Shown: positions 43,788 to 51,924 of the stretch, piece by piece
Layout: every line of letters begins with the position of its first letter
How positions within the stretch are numbered: the stretch's first letter is position 1
Assembly (NCBI GenBank): GCA_001890945.1
Contig: MLAX01000002.1
Span: forward strand, 806,001-870,000
Direction of reading: 5' to 3'
DNA from: Alphaproteobacteria bacterium AO1-B
Lineage (GTDB): Bacteria; Pseudomonadota; Alphaproteobacteria; Rhizobiales; Stappiaceae
DNA length: 64,000 nt
Translations under genes and position numbers: made by a program
The notes under the pieces: generated by a model
What the model saw: only the letters and a program-made list of their open reading frames with translations
Told to the model about the DNA's origin: nothing
The model's database searches: none

Positions 43788-43826
43788 GGGTCGCGTTTTG
43801 AGAAAAACGCGGCCCTTATTGTTTTT
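43788..43826 (+). terminator. Terminator of the RTX gene
   Basis: A 12-bp stem (GGGTCGCGTTTT with AAAACGCGGCCC, one wobble) around a 4-base loop, followed by TTATTGTTTTT. It is 15 bp after the RTX stop. It makes the RTX gene monocistronic. Confidence 0.88.
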
Positions 43827-43839
43827 GGTCCAGTACGGT

Positions 43840-43903
43840 TTTTGCAAATTCGGAAGCGCCAAAGGACCGCACTCAAGTCTGCAAGGTTCCCATTTTGCAA
43901 ATC
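43840..43903 (+). promoter_or_regulatory. Pair of TTTTGCA elements upstream of the alg44-like gene
   Basis: TTTTGCAAATT at 43840-43850 and ATTTTGCAAATC at 43892-43903, in the same orientation and 53 bp apart. They precede the sigma-54-like promoter by about 115-165 bp, a usual distance for enhancer sites. They share the core TTTTGCA with the other two pairs. Confidence 0.5.
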
Positions 43904-44007
43904 TCGGCTTTCCGCCCAAAGTGAACTGTAATTTTTCCGTATATTTTTCAATTAGTTATTTCAGTTCTCCAAAACAAACATCGCCTCTGATCGTCCACCC
44001 AACAGTT

Positions 44008-44023
44008 TGGCATCGTCCTTGCG
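44008..44023 (+). promoter_or_regulatory. Sigma-54 promoter of the exopolysaccharide operon
   Basis: TGGCAT-N5-TTGCG, with -24 GG and -12 GC in exact spacing and 15 of 16 positions compatible with the TGGCAC-N5-TTGC consensus. Transcription would start near 44034, which rules out the upstream GTG at 44033 as start of the alg44-like gene and supports the GTG at 44060. Confidence 0.65.
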
Positions 44024-44059
44024 TACAGATGGGTGTCGTTGAGATCAAAGGTTGCAAAA

Positions 44060-45637
44060 GTGGACATCATTCATGAAAGGCCCAGCCAAAGGCTGCACTA
44101 CAGGGTAACCGCGCCGATGCGCGTCACCCTTGGTGATCAGACTTTTGACGCTGCGGATTGGGGGCTCGGCGGTTGCCGGATCTCCGGCCTTTCGGCGCCG
44201 CTTCCTGAGGTCGGATCGGACCACACTCTCTTGTGCACCCTGCCGTTCCAGGGCTTCAACATCACCTTGAAGGCAAGTGCCGAAGTCGTCCGTTCGAGTG
44301 AAGACACCAAAGAAGTCGCTTTCCGCTTCGTGGAACTTGGCGAGCGGGAAACCGCTTTGATGCAACACTTTGTCGAGGATCTCGTCCGCGGCAAGATGAC
44401 AGACGTCACCGACACAATTGTTCGCATCGACACACCGGTCACGCCGGTGCCGACCAAACCGGACCCAAATCCGGCACAGGAAATCCCTGTCCGCCGCTGG
44501 CCGATCAAGCAGATCGCCATGACGCTCTTCTATTTCGTCCTTGGCATTGCAGTCTTCGGGTATGTCGGGATCTACATTTTCGCAACGCTCTTCCGCCTGG
44601 AAATTTCGACCGCAGTTGTCAGTGCCGAACGCTATGAAGTCACGGCACCGGCAACCGGGCGGCTGAAAGGTCTGAACCTGCGCACCGGTGATATTGCAGC
44701 TTCTGGAGTTCCGATCGCCTTTATCGAGAACGATGCTCTGATTTCCGAAATCCGGAAAGCCGAAACCGCGCTTATGCAGGCGCAAGTGGAACTCTCGGAG
44801 CACAAGCTTTATTTGCAAGTCGAAGCCGATCGCGAAAATGGCTACAGCCTCGTTGCAGCCAATGATCTGCGGCAGGCCCGCGCTGAAACGGTCACACTGG
44901 ACCTTGCGGTTGAGACCGCGCGTGACCGTTTAGACAGATATGAAACCCTGTTTGAACAGGGCTATCTAAAGCGGGATGTACTCGCCACGGCACAGCTTGA
45001 GCTGGCCACAGCCAAGAGCGCGCTTGAAAAGCACATCATTCACGTTGCCGAGTTGGAAAAACTGGGCACGGAAGGCGGGAACATTGGTATCCTGAACGGC
45101 GACAAGTTCAGCGGCCTCAAGGCCGAACGCATTGCCGAAGTGGCCCGCTGGCAGCAGGAAGTCGACTTCCGCACCAAGCTTTTGGAAGAGCTGCGCGCTC
45201 AACCGGAAATGATGCCGGTGACGGTCGGCTCCAATGCCGCTGTTGTGGATGTGATTGCAGCCGATGGTCAAACGCTCAAAGCCGGTGCCCCGCTTATGGT
45301 TCTGGAAGAAAGCGATCACCGGGTCATCACAGCCTTCCTGACCCAGGAAGAAATCACTCAGGTCCGTAAGGGCAGCCCAGCTCGCATTTATGTGCCGGCA
45401 GAAGACCGCTGGATCGAAGCAACAGTGGACATGATTAGCCGCACAGACGGTTTCATTGATGAGACCACACAAATGCACCGGTTCAGGGCACCAGATGCGC
45501 GCTCTGCAAAGGTTGACCTGGTCGCAAAAGAGGGCGCCCTTCCACAATCCGGAACACCCGTCACCGTCTACTTTGAGCGGTACCGCGCAAACAAGGTCTT
45601 GCGGCTGATTTCAGGCTACATCGGAGACGCCACATGA
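44060..45637 (+). CDS. Alg44-like PilZ-HlyD exopolysaccharide polymerisation protein
   Basis: A 525-residue inner-membrane protein with the Alg44 plan. A cytoplasmic PilZ domain (about residues 5-105) carries RLHYR (RxxxR, residues 11-15) and DWGLGG (residues 33-38). One membrane helix follows at about residues 145-170, then a periplasmic HlyD-like arm with a long coiled coil and beta domain. Alg44 binds c-di-GMP and activates Alg8 polymerisation of alginate. The GTG at 44060 has an AAAGG ribosome site and fits the predicted transcription start; GTG 44033 is the alternative. The stop overlaps the glycosyltransferase start. Confidence 0.87.
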   Translation: MDIIHERPSQRLHYRVTAPMRVTLGDQTFDAADWGLGGCRISGLSAPLPEVGSDHTLLCTLPFQGFNITLKASAEVVRSSEDTKEVAFRFVELGERETALMQHFVEDLVRGKMTDVTDTIVRIDTPVTPVPTKPDPNPAQEIPVRRWPIKQIAMTLFYFVLGIAVFGYVGIYIFATLFRLEISTAVVSAERYEVTAPATGRLKGLNLRTGDIAASGVPIAFIENDALISEIRKAETALMQAQVELSEHKLYLQVEADRENGYSLVAANDLRQARAETVTLDLAVETARDRLDRYETLFEQGYLKRDVLATAQLELATAKSALEKHIIHVAELEKLGTEGGNIGILNGDKFSGLKAERIAEVARWQQEVDFRTKLLEELRAQPEMMPVTVGSNAAVVDVIAADGQTLKAGAPLMVLEESDHRVITAFLTQEEITQVRKGSPARIYVPAEDRWIEATVDMISRTDGFIDETTQMHRFRAPDARSAKVDLVAKEGALPQSGTPVTVYFERYRANKVLRLISGYIGDAT

Positions 45638-47226
45638 GCCGGTCCCTGCAACAGGATTTCAACGTCGATGAAATCACGCATCAACCGAAGGGTTTGGCCA
45701 AATGGACACCATTTGCGCTGTTCCAGATCAGCCTGTACTTCGGCCTTTGCTTTGTCGGGATGACCACCTTTGAAAACGTCTTCTTCAGCCCGGCGACGAA
45801 ACAGATTACCTTTGTGATCGGGATCCTTGGCATCTGGCGCTATGGCTGGTGGTTCACTCACGCGGTACGGGCGTGGATCTACGGCAAGTTTGTCTACCCC
45901 TCCATGCGGGATGCCGGAAAGAAGGTGTGGGATGACGGCTGGCGTCCCCGCCACCTCCACTTCATGATGACGACCTATAAGGAACACCGGGACATCACGG
46001 AAAAGGTGATCCGGTCGATCTGCCGTGAAATCCGGGACGCCGGTGTTCCGGGCACGATCTGGCTCGGCTCCGGCGACCGGTATGACGAAGATCTCATCTC
46101 CAATCTTCTGGCCCGGGAGTGGTCCGACCTCGATGTGACCCTTCATGTCGTCCGGCAGAACCAGCCAGGCAAGCGTTTGGCGATTGGTCTCGTTTTGCGT
46201 GCGATGAGCCGGGGTGATGTAGAAGACGACGACCTGATCATCTTCATGGATGGCGACTTCATCCTGGCCAAAAACGCTGTTGGTGCATGCCTGCCGCTCT
46301 TCAAACTCTACCCGGATCTGCAGGCCTGCACGACGGATGAAGAAGTGCTTTGCATCGGCCCGCGCTGGATAGCCAACTGGCTGACCATGCGCTTTGCGCA
46401 GCGCCGGCTGGCCATGCAATCCCACTCGCTCTCCGGCCGGGTTCTGACCCTGACGGGACGGATGTCCGTTTTTCGGGCGAACCACCTGACAAAACTCAAG
46501 TTTATTCGTCTTCTAGAGGCAGACCATCTGGAACACTGGCTGTGGGGCAAGTTCCGCTTCCTGTCCGGAGATGACAAGAGCACCTGGTACTACATGCTCC
46601 AATCCGGCTGCCGCATGCTCTATGTGCCCGATGCCATGGGCTACACGGTTGAAGTCATTGAAGGTTCGGGCATGGACCGTATGGTTCAAAACTTCCGCCG
46701 CTGGTCTGGCAACATGCTGCGCAATGGTTCTCGCGCCCTCGCATTGGGGCCGGGCCGGATGCCGTTCTTTATCTGGTGGTGCCTTCTGGACCAGCGCGTT
46801 TCCATGTGGACCATGCTGGTGAGCCCGGTGCTTGCTGTCTGCACCACGTTTCTCTATGACCCCTACTACATCTTCGGATATGTGGTCTTCATCTGCATAA
46901 CCCGGATGCTGCTGTCGCTGTTTCTCTACCAGTACGCCCGGAAGGTAGACCTCAGCTATCCGTTCATTCTCTATTTCAACCAGCTGATCAATGCGTCGGT
47001 GAAGGTCTACTGCATCTTCCGTCTGTCGAAACAGCGCTGGTCCAACCGCGGCGACCAACGTGCGGGTGAAGGCGACGGGCTAATCGCCACTCTTCAGAAC
47101 CTCATGGCGAGTTATCTCACCCTTCTCTATGTGACGATGCTGTTCGTCGGTGTGTGCCTGATGGCCGGCCTGATTGAACCGCCGAGTGGCCTCATGATCG
47201 CCAACGTTCTCGGACTGCCAGCCTGA
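45634..47226 (+). CDS. Alg8-like family 2 glycosyltransferase
   Basis: A 530-residue membrane glycosyltransferase. N-terminal membrane helices precede a GT2 domain with IIFMDGDF (DxD at residues 206 and 208), LSGDDKSTWY (the acceptor-site Asp region as in Alg8) and QNFRRWSGNMLRN, the QxxRW-type motif. Further helices form the conduit. It should polymerise a sugar from a nucleotide precursor, probably GDP-mannuronate given the algD-like gene in the window. Its start overlaps the PilZ protein by four bases, so synthase and c-di-GMP activator are made together. Confidence 0.9.
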   Translation: MSRSLQQDFNVDEITHQPKGLAKWTPFALFQISLYFGLCFVGMTTFENVFFSPATKQITFVIGILGIWRYGWWFTHAVRAWIYGKFVYPSMRDAGKKVWDDGWRPRHLHFMMTTYKEHRDITEKVIRSICREIRDAGVPGTIWLGSGDRYDEDLISNLLAREWSDLDVTLHVVRQNQPGKRLAIGLVLRAMSRGDVEDDDLIIFMDGDFILAKNAVGACLPLFKLYPDLQACTTDEEVLCIGPRWIANWLTMRFAQRRLAMQSHSLSGRVLTLTGRMSVFRANHLTKLKFIRLLEADHLEHWLWGKFRFLSGDDKSTWYYMLQSGCRMLYVPDAMGYTVEVIEGSGMDRMVQNFRRWSGNMLRNGSRALALGPGRMPFFIWWCLLDQRVSMWTMLVSPVLAVCTTFLYDPYYIFGYVVFICITRMLLSLFLYQYARKVDLSYPFILYFNQLINASVKVYCIFRLSKQRWSNRGDQRAGEGDGLIATLQNLMASYLTLLYVTMLFVGVCLMAGLIEPPSGLMIANVLGLPA

Positions 47227-47329
47227 GTTGCCGGCTGTGCCCGGACAATGCAACTGTTTTCGGGGGGACGGGAAATGTTCCACCCTCCTAGGCAGAAATA
47301 CGGGTGGAGAAATTGGTCCCGGCACTGCG

Positions 47330-47488
47330 GTCACCCCGGGCGAACGAGGTGAGACCCGGGGCCCACTCATTTGCAGAGCCTAGCGCGCAATAACTAGCGG
47401 ATGCCGATCGACTGATAGGGAAATCCGGCTTTGGCATGCAGCACTGCGACTGGACCCAGGAACTTCGCTCCGCTCCGTCCGGGGTGAC
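47330..47488. repeat. Possible intergenic repeat element with inverted ends
   Basis: GTCACCCCGG at 47330-47339 and its exact complement CCGGGGTGAC at 47479-47488 bound about 160 bp; the match extends to 12 of 14 bases. An inner CCCCGGG/CCCGGGG hairpin is near the left end. It resembles the short palindromic intergenic repeats found in many alphaproteobacteria. Only one copy is in the window. Confidence 0.45.
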
Positions 47489-47540
47489 ACTTACAGGGTA
47501 TTCGACACCCAGGACTCCAACGCACTCAGAGACCTTTTCA

Positions 47541-47600
47541 ATTTGCAAAACCGGTCTTGCACAATTGCTAAGTCCTACCTGTTTCCAAAAATGCAAAATC
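47541..47600 (-). promoter_or_regulatory. Pair of TTTTGCA elements upstream of the SGNH gene
   Basis: On the minus strand, GGTTTTGCAAAT at 47541-47552 and GATTTTGCATTT at 47589-47600, 49 bp apart and in the same orientation. They precede the weak sigma-54-like promoter at 47647. This is the third pair of the element in the cluster. Confidence 0.45.
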
Positions 47601-47646
47601 CTCACAAGTATCTGTTTTTGTTTAATTTGTAACTCACAAACTGAAT

Positions 47647-47661
47647 TGGCCCAGCTCTTGA
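47647..47661 (+). promoter_or_regulatory. Weak sigma-54-like promoter of the SGNH operon
   Basis: TGGCCC-N5-TTGA. The -24 box matches and spacing is correct, but the -12 GC is GA. Transcription would start near 47672, which favours the ATG at 47700. Confidence is lower than for the other promoters. Confidence 0.35.
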
Positions 47662-47699
47662 AAGGATCCAGCCAAATGGATCAAACGAGGGCCACAGCT

Positions 47700-48968
47700 A
47701 TGAAGCTGAAACCGAAACTCTACACTGCTGCATTGACCCTGACCGCGTGCCTTGCTCTGGCTCCGGTTGCGTTCAACGGTGTGGTTGACGCTTACAACCA
47801 CAACCAAATCGTCGATCTCGGTCTCGACAAAACGGAAATCAGCGTCAAGGCTCATTATCCGCTCTACAAGATGATCGAGTATCCGCGCATCAAGGCACCG
47901 ACGGTTGTCCTGGGAGACAGCCGCGCGCGTGCGCTTCAGGACAAGTACTGGCAGGAGCTCGGCCGCGACGACGTCTACAATTTCGCCTATGGCGGCGCGA
48001 CCGTTTTCGAGATCTACGACACGTTCCAGTATCTGAAGGACAACGCGGAACTGGAAACGTTGATCGTCAGCCTTCCGCTTCGGTCCATGGATGCCCGGTT
48101 CAAGGGCGGCATGAACCGCGTACCCGAAGCGATCTCGCTCGCAAATGATCCGTTCGGCTATTACACGAACTGGTTTGTTGCCAAGATCGGTTGGGCGCTT
48201 TTGCAGGACCGCTACCCGCAGGTCTTCGACGCATTCGAGAAGCTGGCACTGTCCCCCATTTCGGAAGCTAAGGCTGCTGAACTCAGCGGTCTTGAAACGC
48301 TCTCCGTCGATGCACTATTAGACCCTGCCTTATGCGACGAGTGCATCTTGCAGACACCGAACGGCGCATTGATCCTGCCGGCAGTTTATCACGGCCGGGG
48401 GCTCGGTCTGGGCCACTGGGCGCGCTACTGGCCGGACATTGCAATTGATCGCGATCTGCCGTCCCTATTCGCCAAGCAGGTTGGCACCAATGGTGCGGCC
48501 GACTGGCGGCGGTTCAAGCAATCAGAAGACCTGTGGGCGATGGTCGAAGAGATCGCCGCCTGGTGTGATGAAAACGAAGTCGAACTCATCTTCTTCATTC
48601 CGCCGACGATCTCCGAGATGCAGCAGCGCATCAATGACTTCGGACTTGCTGCGGCAAACCACAAATTCCGTGATCGGCTCTCAAAACTTGCGCCCATCGT
48701 GGACATGGATTTCGACACGGGGTTCACCCGGGATCTGAAGAATTTCACCGACGCCTATCACTTCGGGTCCAACCCGGCCCGCAAAATTGTCGGCGAACTC
48801 TTGCAAGTCATCGATGGCGATAAGGCACGGGTCAAGACGGCGATGGACCGCCGGGCTGATCTCGCCTGCCCGGTGCGTGCGGACGACATCACCCAAACTC
48901 ACAACGAAGGCACCCTTCAACTGATCGAAGGCACATCCTGCAGAATCTGGAGGCAAATCAATGGTTAA
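47700..48968 (+). CDS. Secreted SGNH/AlgJ-AlgX-like protein, putative acetyl transfer
   Basis: A 422-residue protein with an N-terminal signal or anchor (about residues 6-28). A GDS motif at residues 72-74 (VLGDSRARAL) and DAYHFG with Asp351 and His354 provide the Ser-Asp-His triad seen in SGNH hydrolases and in AlgJ/AlgX, which O-acetylate alginate in the periplasm. AlgI-type MBOAT is encoded downstream, a usual partner. The ATG at 47700 (GAGGG site) is chosen; an ATG at 47676 is possible. The gene has a weak sigma-54-like promoter and starts the second exopolysaccharide unit. Confidence 0.78.
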   Translation: MKLKPKLYTAALTLTACLALAPVAFNGVVDAYNHNQIVDLGLDKTEISVKAHYPLYKMIEYPRIKAPTVVLGDSRARALQDKYWQELGRDDVYNFAYGGATVFEIYDTFQYLKDNAELETLIVSLPLRSMDARFKGGMNRVPEAISLANDPFGYYTNWFVAKIGWALLQDRYPQVFDAFEKLALSPISEAKAAELSGLETLSVDALLDPALCDECILQTPNGALILPAVYHGRGLGLGHWARYWPDIAIDRDLPSLFAKQVGTNGAADWRRFKQSEDLWAMVEEIAAWCDENEVELIFFIPPTISEMQQRINDFGLAAANHKFRDRLSKLAPIVDMDFDTGFTRDLKNFTDAYHFGSNPARKIVGELLQVIDGDKARVKTAMDRRADLACPVRADDITQTHNEGTLQLIEGTSCRIWRQING

Positions 48969-49176
48969 GTCGAACAAGACCCTGGAAGAAGCCCTGATCT
49001 GCGTAACCGGTTTCGTGATTGGCGCCATCGCCGCCTCAAGCTTCACCCCGATGCCTGAAACCACTGCAGTGGAACCGAACCGCATTGATTGGCTGTTTGA
49101 TCATGCTGAGCCCATGTACCGGCAAACGTCGACCGAAGGAGAACAGCCGGTCTTTGAAATGGAGTTGCTGAAATGA
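48961..49176 (+). CDS. Small membrane protein of the exopolysaccharide operon
   Basis: A 71-residue protein with one hydrophobic helix at about residues 10-29 and a short acidic tail. It overlaps the SGNH gene by 8 bp and the next gene by 4 bp (ATGA), so it is translationally coupled at both ends and clearly an operon member. No family is recognised. It might be an accessory subunit in the acetylation or polymerisation complex. Confidence 0.75.
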   Translation: MVKSNKTLEEALICVTGFVIGAIAASSFTPMPETTAVEPNRIDWLFDHAEPMYRQTSTEGEQPVFEMELLK

Positions 49177-50399
49177 CCCGCAAGCCATTGAACCGAAACA
49201 TTCTAAAAGCAGCCTTTGTTGCCGCGATTATCGGTGGAGCCGGTGCTGTCGCACTCTCCGGCGATGCAGTTCGCCCGGCAGCAAAGGCCGAGCGGATCGA
49301 TCCGACGATCGAGGAGATGATCAAACAGGCCCGCGGTCTTCAGAAAGTCGGCCGCTGGGAAGCCGCCGCCGATCTCCTGACCCAGCTTGCCAGCGATGGT
49401 CATCCGGCTGCCCTTTATCACCTGGGCCGGGCCTACAAGAACGGCTGGGGCGTTGACGCAGACCTCGACCAGGCACGCCTGATCTTCATGGAAGCCGTGC
49501 GCTACTCCTTCGCCTATCGCGGCGAAACAGCTTATGAGCTCGGCCGCCTGTTCCAGCGCTCATCCGGCGAACGGTGTGCGGAAATCGCCTTGCAGTGGTT
49601 CCAAAAAGCCCTTGGCTGGGATTACCCGAAAGCGCACGTTCAACTTGCAAAGCACTATGAGCGCGGCATCGGCACAGAGCGGGATCTGACCCTCGCCTTT
49701 CATCATTACGAGAAAGCAGCGATTGCCGGATATCCGTCTTCTACCATCAACTACGCCCGGATCCTTTTGAACGGCCGTTACGGCTCTACGCCCAACCCTG
49801 AACAAGCTCTATTCTGGGCCGAACGCGCCATTTCCGGTCTTGAAAAGAAAGCCCGAGACGGTTCCGCAAGCTCTGCCAAGACGCTGGGCCGGCTCTACCG
49901 GGACGGTGAATTCATGACAGCCGACCGGGCACTTGCCCGCGACTGGTTCCTGCGCTCTGCCGACCTCGGCGATGCTGGCGCCATGCATGATCTGGCGCTG
50001 ATGATGCTGGCAACCGCTGACGACAAGGACACCGTTCAGGAAGCTCTGAATTGGCTTCGCCTTGCTGCAAAAGCGGAACACGGCGGTGCTCTCACCGGCC
50101 TTGCCCGCCTGCATTTGAAGGAAAAACACGGCCTGGATGCCGATGCAGCTGTCGAGCTCCTGGAGCGCGGAGTAGCTGCCGGCCACCCGGGTGCCATGGA
50201 AGAGCTTGGCCGTCTTTATGCGACAGGCAAGCTCGTGGAGCAGGACCGGACCAAGGCGTTCGAACTTGCCCGGAAAGGTGCCGATCGTGGCCACCAGGGC
50301 AGCGCCACTTTGCTCGAAGAGCTTCAGAAAACAGACGAAGCAAATCTCACCATTCTTCTGCGGACCACTCCGCAAACCACCAGCAACAAGGAGGGCTGA
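49173..50399 (+). CDS. Sel1/TPR-repeat periplasmic protein (AlgK-like)
   Basis: A 408-residue protein with an N-terminal membrane or signal segment (about residues 11-30) and about eight Sel1 repeats filling residues 60-395, for example LYHLGRAYKNGWGVDADLDQA and AMEELGRLYATGKLVEQD. AlgK in alginate producers is a Sel1-type scaffold linking polymerase and outer-membrane exporter. This protein lacks a lipobox Cys, so it is periplasmic or anchored by its N-terminus rather than lipidated. Its position between the SGNH and MBOAT genes supports an AlgK-like role. Confidence 0.8.
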   Translation: MTRKPLNRNILKAAFVAAIIGGAGAVALSGDAVRPAAKAERIDPTIEEMIKQARGLQKVGRWEAAADLLTQLASDGHPAALYHLGRAYKNGWGVDADLDQARLIFMEAVRYSFAYRGETAYELGRLFQRSSGERCAEIALQWFQKALGWDYPKAHVQLAKHYERGIGTERDLTLAFHHYEKAAIAGYPSSTINYARILLNGRYGSTPNPEQALFWAERAISGLEKKARDGSASSAKTLGRLYRDGEFMTADRALARDWFLRSADLGDAGAMHDLALMMLATADDKDTVQEALNWLRLAAKAEHGGALTGLARLHLKEKHGLDADAAVELLERGVAAGHPGAMEELGRLYATGKLVEQDRTKAFELARKGADRGHQGSATLLEELQKTDEANLTILLRTTPQTTSNKEG

Positions 50400-50402
50400 G
50401 TC

Positions 50403-51911
50403 ATGGTTTTCAGTTCCCTGGAATTCATCTACCTGTTCCTGCCGCCGGTCCTCATCGGTTACCTCGTGCTCCGTCATTGGGGCTGGGAAAACGGCATCAT
50501 CTGGTGGCTGACAATTGCATCGCTGGTGTTCTACGCTTGGTGGACCCCGGTTTATCTGCCCCTTCTCTTGGGCTCCGTCGTGATCAACTACAGCTTTCAC
50601 CGGGTGCTCCGGCAGGTCCGCGACAAGTTCATCCTGATCACGGGTATCGTCTTCAATCTCGCGCTGATTGCCGTGTTCAAGTATGCCGACTTCTTCATCG
50701 GCAATGCGAACCTGGTCGCCGGTACGGACATCCCGATGCTGAACCTGGTCCTGCCTCTGGCGATCTCGTTCTTCACGTTCCAGCAGATCTCGTTCCTGAT
50801 CGATACCTACAAGGGCGACATCATCAAGTGTGACTTCGGCCGCTACATGCTGTTCGTGGTGTTCTTCCCGCAGTTGATCGCTGGTCCGATCGTCATGCAG
50901 AAGGAAACCATTCCGCAGTTCAAGCTGCCGGTGTTCCGAAACAAACTGGCACTCAACCTGGCAATTGGCGGCACTCTGTTTGCGATCGGTCTCTTCAAAA
51001 AGATCGTACTGGCGGACGGCATCGCACCCTATGCCAACCAGGTCTTCTCCCTTGCCGAGACCACTAACGGCGTTCCGCTTGAAGCTGCCTGGATCGGGGC
51101 GCTTGCCTACACCTTCCAGCTCTACTTCGATTTCTCCGGCTACTGCGACATGGCACTTGGGCTCGCCCGCCTCTTCGGCATCCGCCTGCCCGTCAACTTC
51201 AACTCGCCTTACAAGGCAACCAGCATCTCCGACTTCTGGCGCCGCTGGCACATCACGCTGTCGCACTTCCTGCGGGATTACCTCTACATCCCGCTGGGCG
51301 GCAACCGCAGTGGCCCGATCCGCCGCTATGCCAACCTCATGATCACCATGCTTCTTGGCGGTCTGTGGCACGGAGCAAGCTGGACCTTCGTCTTCTGGGG
51401 TGGTCTGCACGGTGCGTATCTTGCGATCAACCACGGCTGGGATGCCCTGTCCAAGAAAGGCTATGTGCCGAACATCCTGCCCCGTCCGGTCGGCAACCTT
51501 CTGAGCCGCGGCATCACACTCCTTGCCGTTGTCGTTGCCTGGGTGTTCTTCCGCGCAGAAAGCTTCACTGGCGCAAGCAACATCATCCACGGCATGACCG
51601 GCTTCTCCACCATCTATGAGCCGAAGCTTTGGGAAGGCGCCTTGAGCGGCACCATGCAGGTCTGGGCCATGATGGTTGCTCTTGCCGCTATCGTCTTCCT
51701 TCTGCCGAACGCCATCGAGTTCACCGAGAAGTACAATCCGGTGCTTGGCTTGAAGAAGCTGGTGGCACAGCGCCGTTCTGAAGGTTTCCTGCCGGTGCGC
51801 TGGCAGCCAACCACAGGCTGGGCCCTTGGTGTCTCGGTCTTGTTCGGACTGGCGCTGATCCAGACCTACCGGCTCGCAGAAATGACCGAGTTCATCTACT
51901 TCAACTTCTAA
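50403..51911 (+). CDS. MBOAT O-acyltransferase (AlgI-like)
   Basis: A 502-residue polytopic membrane protein of the MBOAT family. The catalytic region reads LWHGASWTFVFWGGLHG, with the two usual histidines, and NFNSPYKATSISDFWRRWHI is the AlgI/DltB landmark (pattern SPYxxxSxxDFWRRWH). It should pass acetyl groups across the membrane to a periplasmic SGNH enzyme that modifies the polymer. Here it sits 3 bp after the Sel1 gene. Length is that of AlgI (about 500). It indicates an O-acetylated exopolysaccharide. Confidence 0.93.
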   Translation: MVFSSLEFIYLFLPPVLIGYLVLRHWGWENGIIWWLTIASLVFYAWWTPVYLPLLLGSVVINYSFHRVLRQVRDKFILITGIVFNLALIAVFKYADFFIGNANLVAGTDIPMLNLVLPLAISFFTFQQISFLIDTYKGDIIKCDFGRYMLFVVFFPQLIAGPIVMQKETIPQFKLPVFRNKLALNLAIGGTLFAIGLFKKIVLADGIAPYANQVFSLAETTNGVPLEAAWIGALAYTFQLYFDFSGYCDMALGLARLFGIRLPVNFNSPYKATSISDFWRRWHITLSHFLRDYLYIPLGGNRSGPIRRYANLMITMLLGGLWHGASWTFVFWGGLHGAYLAINHGWDALSKKGYVPNILPRPVGNLLSRGITLLAVVVAWVFFRAESFTGASNIIHGMTGFSTIYEPKLWEGALSGTMQVWAMMVALAAIVFLLPNAIEFTEKYNPVLGLKKLVAQRRSEGFLPVRWQPTTGWALGVSVLFGLALIQTYRLAEMTEFIYFNF

Positions 51912-51924
51912 TCGGAGACAGCTG

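Larger units (their letters stand above)
47227..47699. other. Intergenic region with a repeat element and promoter sites
   Basis: A 473-bp gap between the glycosyltransferase and SGNH genes. It contains a roughly 160-bp element bounded by inverted GTCACCCCGG ends, a pair of TTTTGCA elements, and a weak sigma-54-like promoter. The 105-codon open frame on the minus strand across it shows no recognisable protein features and is not called. Confidence 0.6.

Noticed and set aside
47288-47605. A 105-codon minus-strand frame in the gap before the SGNH gene.
   Set aside because: It runs through the putative repeat element and promoter sites. The product has no domain features and reads like translated intergenic repeat.
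47676-47699. ATG at 47676 as start of the SGNH gene.
   Set aside because: It has an AAAGGA site, but it would be only four bases from the predicted transcription start. The ATG at 47700 was preferred, though this is not certain.
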